Shown one piece after another: positions 16,439 to 23,682 of a stretch of DNA of 64,000 nucleotides. The notes beneath the pieces are model-generated. The model was not told the origin of the DNA. It made no database searches and worked only from the letters and a program-made list of their open reading frames with translations. Position numbers and translations under genes: made by a program. The stretch is from Faeciplasma sp964650705 (GTDB taxonomy: Bacteria; Bacillota; Clostridia; Oscillospirales; Ruminococcaceae): NCBI GenBank assembly GCA_964650705.1, contig CAZYUJ010000001.1, positions 1 through 64,000 on the forward strand, in the 5' to 3' direction. Within the stretch, counting starts at the first letter, position 1, and every line of letters begins with the position of its first letter.

Positions 16439-16493
16439 TTAGCGTGCTTTCCTTATAACATCAGTCATCGCCAAGCTCGCTCAAACCGCCGTT
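16420..16493 (-). repeat. Short spacer repeat between members E and F
   Basis: Second copy of the D/E spacer, overlapping the first codons of member E, which shows that E gained its start inside repeat DNA. Confidence 0.65.
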
Positions 16494-17441
16494 TTACCCT
16501 TCCAACCTTTGTCTGACCTCTCTTGCGGCATCCTTAGCAAGCTTTCGCAACGCTTCGTCAGAGCCGTCGGAAAGCAAAAGCTCTTCTTTGGCAGCATACA
16601 ACGGGGACGTAATATATGTTTTTACATGATTCCATGAATGGTACGCATCACTTAAATCGTCTGTATCTGGATATGGATTTTCACAAATAACTATATTACC
16701 GGTTGCATCAGTAACCTGCAGATTTCCGTTGATATAATCAAACACCATTTCCAAAAACAGTACGGCTGTTTCTTTGTTTTGTGAATATGGACTGATTATC
16801 ATATATTCGTCTATAAACAGTTTCCGCGACGCTGAGTATTCGGAGCTTTGCGAGTTGTCCCCATACAAGTCTTTGAGCACATTAAACAGCTCTTCTCCGT
16901 CCGGGTCGCTGAAAGTACCTTTTATCAAGTCTATATTATCTATCTGATAAATGATAAATGGGTCGGTAATTTCGGACACAAACGGCCACAGAGAGACTCC
17001 GTAATATTCGTTGTTATACGCACATGAAGCTTCCGTATAGTTGTTGCTCTCGATCCTGGATTTTAGCGATGCAAAATCGTTAAGATCTACATAATATCCC
17101 TTTTGGATGTATTTGTAAACATCAAGCGTTGAAGTGCAAAACAGGTCCACATCATCGTCTTCAGCCATCAGTTTTGTATCTAATGCACCGGTATCGCCTT
17201 CTTTATATTTGATAATGCGAACAGTAAGCCCATATTCTTGTTCAAAAATATCGGTCAAAAAACCAACCTGAGGAATACGCATATATGTAGCGATGGTAAG
17301 GTCATAGTCTTCGACATTTTCCTTATCAGGGTCAATGCCCGCAAGCTGTCCTTCGTCTGCTTCGTGTTCGTTATTATGATTGCATGCAACCAGTGAAAAA
17401 ACCGATACAGCAATGATAAGCAATACAAGTATCCGTTTCAT
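16494..17441 (-). CDS. Array lipoprotein F, short solute-binding-protein-like
   Basis: 315 residues, first gene of its unit. Lipobox LVAC, linker NHNNEHEADEGQ, then YDLTIATYMRI, DDVDLFCTSTLDVYKYIQKG, YYVDLNDFASLKSRIESNNY, NEYYGVSLWPFV, DPDGEELFNVLKDLY, YMIISPYSQNKETAVLFLEM and SDGSDEALRKLAKDAAREVR. A clear AAGGAG precedes the ATG. The presence of the whole conserved frame in the promoter-proximal gene makes it a good reference for aligning the others. Its unit lacks a cys-rich gene, unlike the other two. Confidence 0.82.
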   Translation of the reverse strand: MKRILVLLIIAVSVFSLVACNHNNEHEADEGQLAGIDPDKENVEDYDLTIATYMRIPQVGFLTDIFEQEYGLTVRIIKYKEGDTGALDTKLMAEDDDVDLFCTSTLDVYKYIQKGYYVDLNDFASLKSRIESNNYTEASCAYNNEYYGVSLWPFVSEITDPFIIYQIDNIDLIKGTFSDPDGEELFNVLKDLYGDNSQSSEYSASRKLFIDEYMIISPYSQNKETAVLFLEMVFDYINGNLQVTDATGNIVICENPYPDTDDLSDAYHSWNHVKTYITSPLYAAKEELLLSDGSDEALRKLAKDAAREVRQRLEG

Positions 17442-17524
17442 TTAATAGCTCCTTGATTTTAAAGATTCGTATAAATCTCTCTTCTCCGCCCATCGGACTC
17501 ACGCCTTTCATATCTCTTATAAAT

Positions 17525-17553
17525 ATTGTAACATATCAAGACCTTAATGTAAA
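17525..17553 (-). promoter_or_regulatory. Promoter of the F-E-D unit
   Basis: TTTACA (17548-17553), 17-base spacer, TACAAT (17525-17530). Confidence 0.7.
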
Positions 17554-17604
17554 TTATACAGATTATATGAACTTATATCCTGTGGTTTGCCATAAAACAC
17601 AAAT

Positions 17605-17626
17605 CCCCCCTCGATAACTGAGGGGG
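17605..17626 (-). terminator. Hairpin after the pyrophosphatase gene
   Basis: Third copy of the C/G-rich hairpin, 11 bases past the stop of ppa. Confidence 0.6.
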
Positions 17627-17636
17627 ATCATTTTGC

Positions 17637-18167
17637 TTATTTACAATAACTTTCGATATATCCTTCCATCGCCGCGCGGATGATCTCTTTCGCTTTTGCA
17701 GCGCCGCTCACTTCGTTAACGGCAGTCTCCTTGCCCTCAAGCTCCTTATAAACTCTGAAGAAGTGGGACATTTCGTCATAAATATGCTTTGGGAGCTGAG
17801 AGATATCGGTATATGAGTTATAGGTCGGGTCATTGAAAGGAATGCAGACGATCTTTTCGTCGTTTCTTCCGTTGTCCTTCATCGAGATAACACCGATAGG
17901 ATAGCATCTCACAAGAGTCAAGGGCACAATGCTCTCTGAACAAAGCACCAAAACGTCCAAAGGGTCAAGGTCGTCGGCATAAGTTCTCGGAATGAATCCA
18001 TAGTTTGACGGATAGTGGGTGGATGTGTACAGAACACGGTCAAGTCTTAGTATACCCGTATCCTTATCAAGCTCATATTTGCATTTTGATCCCTTCTGTA
18101 TCTCGATAACAGCCATAAAATCGTCTTCACAGATCCTCTTCGGGCTAATATCATGCCAAATATTCAT
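17637..18167 (-). CDS. ppa: Inorganic pyrophosphatase, family I
   Basis: Soluble enzyme that hydrolyses PPi to two phosphates and pulls biosynthetic reactions forward. Marks: EIQKGSKCKYELDKDTG, YPSNYGFIPRT and the metal-binding signature DDLDPLDVLVL. 176 residues, the usual size. The N-terminal MNIWHDISPKRI is typical of clostridial homologues and supports the start at 18167, with GAAAGGATGG upstream. Consensus promoter at 18202-18230. The downstream neighbour is the lipoprotein array, but a hairpin lies between them. Confidence 0.95.
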   Translation of the reverse strand: MNIWHDISPKRICEDDFMAVIEIQKGSKCKYELDKDTGILRLDRVLYTSTHYPSNYGFIPRTYADDLDPLDVLVLCSESIVPLTLVRCYPIGVISMKDNGRNDEKIVCIPFNDPTYNSYTDISQLPKHIYDEMSHFFRVYKELEGKETAVNEVSGAAKAKEIIRAAMEGYIESYCK

Positions 18168-18201
18168 AAGTTACCATCCTTTCAAAATGCTCTTTTCCAA
18201 A

Positions 18202-18230
18202 ATTATAATATAAACCTTGCACAATGTCAA
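18202..18230 (-). promoter_or_regulatory. Promoter of ppa
   Basis: Perfect TTGACA (18225-18230), 17-base spacer, perfect TATAAT (18202-18207). Confidence 0.85.
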
Positions 18231-18262
18231 ATGAGAAAACCTGTTTTTTCGTATTTTCGCAA

Positions 18263-18291
18263 TTGAAATACTCGTTTATATATGATATATT
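18263..18291 (+). promoter_or_regulatory. Promoter of the first GH43 gene
   Basis: TTGAAA (18263-18268), 17-base spacer, TATATT (18286-18291). Confidence 0.65.
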
Positions 18292-18346
18292 ATAATTAAG
18301 CAGGAATTGCTTGTTTATTACTCAGCTTGAAACGGAGGACTATATT

Positions 18347-19774
18347 ATGAAAGAATATATCAAGGGTGCTAACCCCTATATGCCCCTTTGGGAGCACGTC
18401 CCGGACGGAGAACCAAGAGTGTTTGAATATAACGGCGAAAAGAGAGTCTATGTTTATGGCTCTCATGATATCGCAAAGACCGAATATTGCGGCGCCGATC
18501 AGGTCGTTTGGAGCGCACCTGTTGACGATCTGACAGATTGGACCTGTCACGGTGTTTGCTACACCTCTACTGACGGCAGCATCCTCTATGCTCCTGACTG
18601 TGTTCAGAAGGGCGATACCTTCTATCTCTATGCCGCTGAGGGCAAGGGCTCAAGAATTATGGTCGCAACCAGCAAAACTCCCTGGGGCCCCTTCACAGAT
18701 CCCGTTAAGTCCGAGCTTGGCTTCGACCCCGGTATTTTGGTTGACGATGACGGAAGAGTATATGCTTATTGGGGATTCTGCGGCTCTCATTGTGCAGAGC
18801 TTAACGATGACATGGTTACTATTAAAGAAGGTACATACCGCGCTCATCCTTTGGGTCATTGCAGCGCTCCTTGGGCGAGAGATGACGGCCATTTGGACTA
18901 TGTTGACAGCTTCTTCGAAGCTTCCTCACCCAGAAAGATAAACGGAAAGTATGTTTATGTATATTCCCGCCGTGTTAACGTTCCTGTTCCCGAGTTCGGA
19001 ATTGATTTCGACTGTAACGGCTTCCTTTCCTATGCTGTAAGCGACAGCCCTCTTGACGGATACGAATTCTGCGGCGATATCTCCTTGAACGGCGGCGAGA
19101 TCTTGAAGAATGAAGACGGCACCGGCGTGATGACCTATCAGTGGGGCAACAACCACGGAAGCCTTATGCAGGTAAACGGCAAGTGGTATATCTTCTATCA
19201 CCGTCAGACAGGCGTTAACGAATTCTCTCGCCAGGCAATGCTTGAACCTGTTGACGTTGCGATGGACAAAAACGGAAAGATATTCATCGGTGATATTACA
19301 TATGTTGACGGTGAGCCCGTTTCCTCAAAGCCTGTTGAGATGACTTCTCAGGGCGCTCACATCAACGGCCTTGACGCATATAAGATCATTTCCGCAGGAT
19401 ATGCTTGTCACATTTTCGGAAGCAAGAAGAGAGCCTATATCGCTCCCGTATACGAACAGGTAGATACTGTTTCTGCCCCTGTTATGGATATCACAAACGG
19501 AACGACCGTAGGATTTAGATATTTGCAGTTCGGCGCAAACGCTCCCGCAAGCGTTACCGCAGACATCACAGCAGAAGCTGATTTGACTGTTAATGTTCGC
19601 CTTGATGATCATAAGGGTAAGGTCGTTGCAACCCTTAATTATGCAAAGGGCGAGACCTCAAAGACTGTTCCTATGTGCGACGCAGTCATCGGCAAGCACG
19701 CTGTATACTTCGAGTTTGTTTCCGATGCTGATGATACGGCAGCAACCTTCGACAAGTTTACTTTTGACAGATAA
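18347..19774 (+). CDS. GH43 glycosidase with C-terminal carbohydrate-binding-like domain
   Basis: Cytosolic (no signal peptide) enzyme acting on xylo- or arabino-oligosaccharides. Five-blade propeller marks: GSHDI early on, DDLTDWTCHG, the pKa-tuning Asp in GFDPGILVDDDG and the catalytic Glu in SFFEASSPRK. From about residue 340 a second beta domain (ITNGTTVGFRYLQFG) resembles CBM6-type modules found after GH43 in clostridia. GGAGGA is 7 bases before the ATG at 18347; the upstream in-frame ATG was rejected. Likely a beta-xylosidase or alpha-L-arabinofuranosidase; sequence alone does not decide. Confidence 0.88.
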   Translation: MKEYIKGANPYMPLWEHVPDGEPRVFEYNGEKRVYVYGSHDIAKTEYCGADQVVWSAPVDDLTDWTCHGVCYTSTDGSILYAPDCVQKGDTFYLYAAEGKGSRIMVATSKTPWGPFTDPVKSELGFDPGILVDDDGRVYAYWGFCGSHCAELNDDMVTIKEGTYRAHPLGHCSAPWARDDGHLDYVDSFFEASSPRKINGKYVYVYSRRVNVPVPEFGIDFDCNGFLSYAVSDSPLDGYEFCGDISLNGGEILKNEDGTGVMTYQWGNNHGSLMQVNGKWYIFYHRQTGVNEFSRQAMLEPVDVAMDKNGKIFIGDITYVDGEPVSSKPVEMTSQGAHINGLDAYKIISAGYACHIFGSKKRAYIAPVYEQVDTVSAPVMDITNGTTVGFRYLQFGANAPASVTADITAEADLTVNVRLDDHKGKVVATLNYAKGETSKTVPMCDAVIGKHAVYFEFVSDADDTAATFDKFTFDR

Positions 19775-19781
19775 TAAAAAC

Positions 19782-19818
19782 AAAGCCCGAGAGGATCATT
19801 CCTTTCGGGCTTCTTTTA
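19782..19818. terminator. Bidirectional terminator
   Basis: AAGCCCGA / TCGGGCTT with A- and T-rich flanks, between convergent genes. Confidence 0.85.
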
Positions 19819-19837
19819 ATTATCCGACGATATAATG

Positions 19838-20179
19838 CTATTCCCAATTCTCCCAGACTTCAGGGCGATAGCCAACGGTTGCTTGTCTGCCGTTTCTGAC
19901 AATAGGGCTCTTGATAAGCGAAGGGTTATCCAACAGCTTTTCAAGCTTTGCTTGCTCGCTGCCCAAGTATTTCAAAAGTGTTGCATCGCTCGATTTTGCG
20001 TTATAGTCAATTATCGCCTCCAGCGAGCCGACCGCACGGATAACGCTGTCTATCTCGCCCTTGCTCATGCCCTTTGAGCTAAGGTCAACAAGCTGGAATT
20101 TGATTCCTCGCTCTTTAAACCATCTTTGCGCCTTCTTGGAATCGAAGCACTTATTCTTTGCAAAAATCTGAATGTTCAT
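19838..20179 (-). CDS. ArsC/Spx-family thioredoxin-fold protein
   Basis: 113 residues. Thioredoxin-like fold: MNIQIFAKNKCFDSKKAQRW puts the single Cys at the usual active-site place, with Ser at the second Cys position (CFDS). Later marks: NPSLIKSPIVR (cis-Pro loop, Arg) and RPEVWENW. Family members are either arsenate reductases or Spx/MgsR-type RNA polymerase-binding regulators. With CxxS and no ars neighbours a redox or regulatory role is as likely as arsenate reduction. AGGAGAGC favours the second of two adjacent ATGs (20179). Confidence 0.8.
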   Translation of the reverse strand: MNIQIFAKNKCFDSKKAQRWFKERGIKFQLVDLSSKGMSKGEIDSVIRAVGSLEAIIDYNAKSSDATLLKYLGSEQAKLEKLLDNPSLIKSPIVRNGRQATVGYRPEVWENWE

Positions 20180-20205
20180 CATGCTCTCCTAATATAATTA
20201 TTCTG

Positions 20206-20292
20206 AAAACCACTGACCGCTCGCTACGGCTCGTCACAGCACTCCGTGCGCGATCTCGCCACAGCTCGCTTATATTGCTCACCGCCGCACTC
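20206..20292. repeat. GC-rich intergenic island
   Basis: Rich in GCTCGC/GCGAGC-type words (ACCGCTCGCTACGGCTCG), related in style to the islands at 22361 and 23568. No gene seen. Confidence 0.5.
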
Positions 20293-20294
20293 GG

Positions 20295-20735
20295 CTAAAT
20301 ATTCTCCAAAATCACCGTAAAAGGCCCGTCGTTCAAAAGCTCGACCTTCATATCGGCACCGAAAACGCCCCGTTGTACGTTGATCCCGCTTTCGCTGACC
20401 TTCTCACAGAAATATTCATAAAGCCCGTTCGCAAGATCGGGCTTGCCTGCACTTGTAAAGCTCGGGCGGTTTCCGTGTGAACAGTCGGCATAAAGTGTGA
20501 ACTGTGAAACGATAAGCATTTCTCCGCCGACATCGCCGATCGAAAGATTTGTCTTTCCGTTCTCATCCTCGAAGATGCGAAGCTTAATAAGCTTTGCGGC
20601 AAGTCTGTCACAGTCAGCCTTTGTGTCACCGTCGCCAACACCGAAAAGCACCAAATATCCTTTGCCGATCTTTCCGACAATATCACCGTCAACCGTCACG
20701 CTTGCGCGCGTTACACGCTGTATAACCGCTTTCAT
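20295..20735 (-). CDS. dtd: D-aminoacyl-tRNA deacylase
   Basis: Releases D-amino acids (and glycine wrongly put on tRNA-Ala) from tRNA. 146 residues, full length. Family marks: MKAVIQRVTRASVTVDG at the start, the active-site SQFTLYADC and the NDGPFTVILEN end, which carries the Gly-Pro motif that makes it select D-chirality. GGAGG is 8 bases upstream of the ATG, promoter at 20764-20792. Clostridial dtd often follows relA; here it stands alone. Confidence 0.95.
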   Translation of the reverse strand: MKAVIQRVTRASVTVDGDIVGKIGKGYLVLFGVGDGDTKADCDRLAAKLIKLRIFEDENGKTNLSIGDVGGEMLIVSQFTLYADCSHGNRPSFTSAGKPDLANGLYEYFCEKVSESGINVQRGVFGADMKVELLNDGPFTVILENI

Positions 20736-20763
20736 TCAAAAACCTCCGCAATTTGATGAATTT

Positions 20764-20792
20764 ATTATACCAGAATGCTTCGATATTCGCAA
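20764..20792 (-). promoter_or_regulatory. Promoter of dtd
   Basis: TTGCGA (20787-20792), 17-base spacer, TATAAT (20764-20769). Confidence 0.7.
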
Positions 20793-20902
20793 GTCTGCTT
20801 GAGGTTTTGAAGCTTGCAAAAGTCAAATTAGTCAGATTTAATAAATGTTTGCATATAATTGGACATAAAAATGGTTTTTTCTGAAATTTTCTTAAACAAC
20901 TC

Positions 20903-20930
20903 TTGCAAATTTTATATCATGTGATATACT
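20903..20930 (+). promoter_or_regulatory. Promoter and dyad upstream of gdhA
   Basis: TTGCAA (20903-20908), 16-base spacer, TATACT (20925-20930). The spacer is largely a perfect dyad TATATCA-TG-TGATATA (20913-20928), a likely operator. Confidence 0.6.
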
Positions 20931-21006
20931 GTTGATATGACATTATTGTTTTAAAACGCTAAATCGAAAGATTTGCGAATCCCTACATAAACAGGAGGAA
21001 AACACT

Positions 21007-22359
21007 ATGAAACTTACTAATGAATACTTGCAACAGGTATATGCCGACGTTTGCAAGCGTAACCCTAACGAGCCCGAATTCCAGCAGGCTGTTGAAGAGG
21101 TTTTGTCCAGCCTTGAACCCGTGATCGAAAAGCGCCCTGACTTGGTTGCAGCAGGCGTTGTTGAAAGAATGGTTGAACCCGAAAGACAGATCATCTTCCG
21201 CGTTCCGTGGATCGACGATAACGGCAAGCCCCAGGTCAACAGAGGCTATCGAATCCAGTTCAACTCAGCGATCGGCCCCTATAAGGGCGGTATGCGCTTC
21301 CATCCTTCTGTTAACGCTTCCATCATGAAGTTCTTGGGCTTTGAACAGACCTTCAAGAACTCTCTCACAGGTCTTCCTATGGGCGGCGGCAAGGGCGGCT
21401 CCGACTTCGACCCCAAGGGCAAGTCTGACAGCGAGATCATGCGCTTCTGCCAGAGCCTTATGACCGAGCTTTGCAAGCACATCGGTGCTGATACCGACGT
21501 TCCCGCAGGCGATATCGGCGTAGGAGCTCGTGAAGTTGGTTATATGTACGGTCAGTACAAGAGAATCAGAAACGAATTCACCGGCGTTCTTACCGGCAAG
21601 GGTCTTCCTTTCGGCGGCTCTTTGATCCGTCCCGAAGCTACCGGCTTCGGTGCTGTATACTATACCGTTGAAATGCTCAAGTACCTCGGCGAAGACATCA
21701 AGGGCAAGACCTTTGCGATCTCCGGCTTCGGCAACGTTGCTTGGGGTACAGCTATCAAGGTTAACGAGCTCGGCGGCAAGGTCGTGACTCTTTCCGGCCC
21801 TGACGGCTATATCTACGATAAGGACGGCATTGCAACCAAGGAGAAGATCGACTTCATGGTTGAAATGCGTAACTCCAACAGAAACCGTGTTGAAGACTAT
21901 GCTGATAAGTTCGGCGTTCCCTTCTTCAAGGGAGAGAAGCCTTGGGGCGAAAAGGTTGATATCATCATGCCTTGTGCTACACAGAACGAAGTCGGCATGG
22001 AAGAAGCAAAGAAGATCGTTGCTAACGGCATCAAGTATTATGTTGAAGTTTCCAACATGCCCACAACCAACGAAGCTATGGCATACCTTAAGGAAAACGG
22101 CGTTGTAGTTGCTCCTTCCAAGGCAGTTAACGCAGGCGGCGTCGCTGTTTCGGGTCTCGAAATGAGCCAGAACTCGATGCGCTATAGCTGGACTGCTGAA
22201 GAGGTTGACGAAAAGCTCAAGGGCATCATGAAGAACATCTTCAACAGCTCCGTAAATGCAGCCAAGGAATATGGCATGGAAGGCGACCTTGTAGCAGGCG
22301 CCAACATCGCAGGTTTCTTGAAGGTTGCTGAAGCTATGAAGGCTCAGGGCGTGGTTTGA
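21007..22359 (+). CDS. gdhA: NADP-type glutamate dehydrogenase
   Basis: Assimilates ammonium: 2-oxoglutarate + NH4+ + NAD(P)H to glutamate. 450 residues, hexameric family. Marks: GYRIQFNSAIGPYKGGMRFH, catalytic Lys in LPMGGGKGGSDFDPKG, DTDVPAGDIGVG, and the Rossmann GFGNVAWG. The C-terminal MSQNSMRYSWTAEEVD is typical of the NADP-dependent bacterial group. AGGAGGA lies 8 bases before the ATG. Very even codon use with many GGC/AAG, as expected for a highly expressed gene. Followed by a 56-bp repeat and terminator. Confidence 0.96.
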   Translation: MKLTNEYLQQVYADVCKRNPNEPEFQQAVEEVLSSLEPVIEKRPDLVAAGVVERMVEPERQIIFRVPWIDDNGKPQVNRGYRIQFNSAIGPYKGGMRFHPSVNASIMKFLGFEQTFKNSLTGLPMGGGKGGSDFDPKGKSDSEIMRFCQSLMTELCKHIGADTDVPAGDIGVGAREVGYMYGQYKRIRNEFTGVLTGKGLPFGGSLIRPEATGFGAVYYTVEMLKYLGEDIKGKTFAISGFGNVAWGTAIKVNELGGKVVTLSGPDGYIYDKDGIATKEKIDFMVEMRNSNRNRVEDYADKFGVPFFKGEKPWGEKVDIIMPCATQNEVGMEEAKKIVANGIKYYVEVSNMPTTNEAMAYLKENGVVVAPSKAVNAGGVAVSGLEMSQNSMRYSWTAEEVDEKLKGIMKNIFNSSVNAAKEYGMEGDLVAGANIAGFLKVAEAMKAQGVV

Positions 22360-22360
22360 T

Positions 22361-22416
22361 CACCGCTCGCACCAACCCTCACAGCGGCTCCGCCGCGCGA
22401 GGCTTGACGCTCGCTC
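22361..22416. repeat. 56-bp GC-rich repeat, copy 1
   Basis: Begins 2 bases after the gdhA stop. It is the same as 23568-23623 except for one base, with the words CACCGCTCGCACCAACCC and GCGGCTCCGCCGCGCGAGG. Confidence 0.9.
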
Positions 22417-22430
22417 TTTAATTCAAAATT

Positions 22431-22460
22431 AAAAGTGCCCATTTTTCGGGCACTTTTCTT
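22431..22460 (+). terminator. Terminator of gdhA
   Basis: AAAAGTGCCC / GGGCACTTTT around ATTTTTC, then T-rich. Confidence 0.85.
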
Positions 22461-22609
22461 TTATTTCGCCTACTCAACCGTTGGTTAATAGAAAAATCAA
22501 CTGCAAAGATAGCAGATTTGCTTCTATTCAACCAACAAACGCTTCATTTTAGATTACCTGTGTGCCATACTTTAATCACCGAAAGGAAACTAAACGGAGG
22601 TCATAAAGT

Positions 22610-22786
22610 GTGAAACAGACAATACATAACGTGAGACGCACAGGCACATTGTGCACCTACAAAAAGCATAGCGCCGATATCAATAGTGAATGTGATGCAC
22701 TTATCAAATCATGCAGATACAAATATCATGAGTGTATGGGCGGAGCAGACCTTAGACTTATTAACAAAATGAATGGAGGAGTTTGA
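22610..22786 (+). CDS. Small Cys-containing protein upstream of an XRE regulator
   Basis: A 58-codon ORF from GTG with a strong CGGAGGTC site 8-9 bases before it. The product starts MKQTIHNVRRTGTLC, is basic, and has four Cys (GTLCTY, NSECDA, KSCRYK, HECMGG). It ends GGV at 22786, one base before the ATG of the XRE gene, whose ribosome site GGAGGA lies inside its last codons; the two should be translationally coupled. I do not recognise a family. It could be a peptide ligand or metal-sensing partner of the regulator, but nothing shows this directly. Confidence 0.55.
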   Translation: MKQTIHNVRRTGTLCTYKKHSADINSECDALIKSCRYKYHECMGGADLRLINKMNGGV

Positions 22787-22787
22787 C

Positions 22788-23285
22788 ATGACATTCGGAC
22801 AGAAAATTCAGGAGCAAAGAAAGCTTAAGGGGCTGAAGCAGGATGAGCTTGCTGAAAAGCTCGGCGTATCCGCACAGGCAGTATCAAAGTGGGAGAATGA
22901 CGTTTCCATGCCCGATATCTTGCTTTTGCCTGAAATCGCAAACATATTCGGAATTACCATCGACTCGCTTTTTGAAAGAGAAGAAAAGCCGGAGGTTCAA
23001 ATGGTGCCTATCGAAAAACGCAAGAGTATCAATGAAATGTATCTTCGTGTGAATGTTATTGATGGCTCAGATAAGGTCAAGATAAATGTTCCGCTTGCTC
23101 TGATAGTCGTTTGCCTCGAGGCAGGAATCCCCGTCGAAAGCATGGTCAGCTTTGGTGATACCAAGGTTGATATGTCCAAAATCGACCTTCGCAGAATTGT
23201 TGACCTTGTTGAGCAAGGCATCATCGGCAAGATCGTTGAAATCGAGAGCGAGGACGGTGAGTATGTAGTTGTAGAGGTCTGCTGA
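22788..23285 (+). CDS. XRE-family regulator with a C-terminal effector-like domain
   Basis: 165 residues. Residues 1-62 are an XRE helix-turn-helix (LKGLKQDELAEKLGVSAQAV, SKWENDVSMPD). The rest (MYLRVNVIDGSDKVKINVPL, IDLRRIVDLVEQGIIGKIVE, EDGEYVVVEV) looks like the small beta/alpha domain seen in LiaX/YvlB-type stress proteins that senses or signals envelope state. GGAGGA is 7 bases before the ATG at 22788. Overlaps the next gene by one base (TGATG), so both belong to one operon with the small ORF before it. Confidence 0.8.
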   Translation: MTFGQKIQEQRKLKGLKQDELAEKLGVSAQAVSKWENDVSMPDILLLPEIANIFGITIDSLFEREEKPEVQMVPIEKRKSINEMYLRVNVIDGSDKVKINVPLALIVVCLEAGIPVESMVSFGDTKVDMSKIDLRRIVDLVEQGIIGKIVEIESEDGEYVVVEVC

Positions 23286-23560
23286 TGAAGATTAAAGCTG
23301 AAGAATCAAGAGGTAAAAGTTTTAATATTGTCATACCGTCTTGGCTTATTTTCAACCCGATCATGGCAACGTTTTTGTGCGGTGCTGCAAATCGTGCGAT
23401 ACAAGAAAAGCATACGGACAACAAAATCAAGCTAACGCCCAAACAGATGCGGGTTTTGTTCAAGTGCATCCGGGTTGCCGCAAAACAGCTCAAAAAGGAT
23501 GATCTTCCGCTTGTTGAGGTTGTATCCGAAAACGGCGAAAATGTCGAGATCATACTGTGA
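23285..23560 (+). CDS. Small partner of the XRE regulator
   Basis: 91 residues: MKIKAEESRGKSFNIVIPSW, a short hydrophobic stretch (LIFNPIMATFLCG), then a helix with KLTPKQMRVLFKCIRVAAKQ and an end like that of its neighbour (LVEVVSENGENVEIIL). The last 20 residues echo the C-terminal domain of the preceding XRE protein (EDGEYVVVEV), so both probably share a fold. The function is unknown. The start codon overlaps the upstream stop. Confidence 0.7.
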   Translation: MKIKAEESRGKSFNIVIPSWLIFNPIMATFLCGAANRAIQEKHTDNKIKLTPKQMRVLFKCIRVAAKQLKKDDLPLVEVVSENGENVEIIL

Positions 23561-23567
23561 TCTGCTC

Positions 23568-23623
23568 CACCGCTCGCACCAACCCTCACAGCGGCTCCGC
23601 CGCGCGAGGCCTGACGCTCGCTC
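23568..23623. repeat. 56-bp GC-rich repeat, copy 2
   Basis: One mismatch from 22361-22416. Again it lies just after a stop codon and just before a terminator. Confidence 0.9.
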
Positions 23624-23644
23624 CGTTAACTACATAACAAACAA

Positions 23645-23682
23645 AAACTCCATCTGAATCTCTTCGGATGGAGTTTCTTTTA
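23645..23682 (+). terminator. Terminator of the XRE operon
   Basis: AAACTCCATCTGAA / TTCGGATGGAGTTT with TCTC loop, then TCTTTTATTT. Confidence 0.9.

Larger units (their letters stand above)
17465..17626 (-). repeat. Array control repeat, copy 3 (terminator plus promoter)
   Basis: Core of the repeat seen at 12570 and 14104, missing the TTTGAACAAATAAATATTC part next to the gene. Its leader ORF (start 17510 region, MKGVSPMGGEERFIRI) loses the stop and runs over the start of member F. The hairpin follows the pyrophosphatase gene. Confidence 0.85.

Noticed and set aside
10242..17441. A complete ABC transporter operon
   Set aside because: Only binding-protein-like lipoproteins are present; no membrane permease or ATPase genes occur in this region or nearby.
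12570..17626. CRISPR array or IS element as explanation of the repeats
   Set aside because: Three copies of about 160-200 bp at irregular distance with promoters and terminators, no short regular repeats, no transposase and no terminal inverted repeats.
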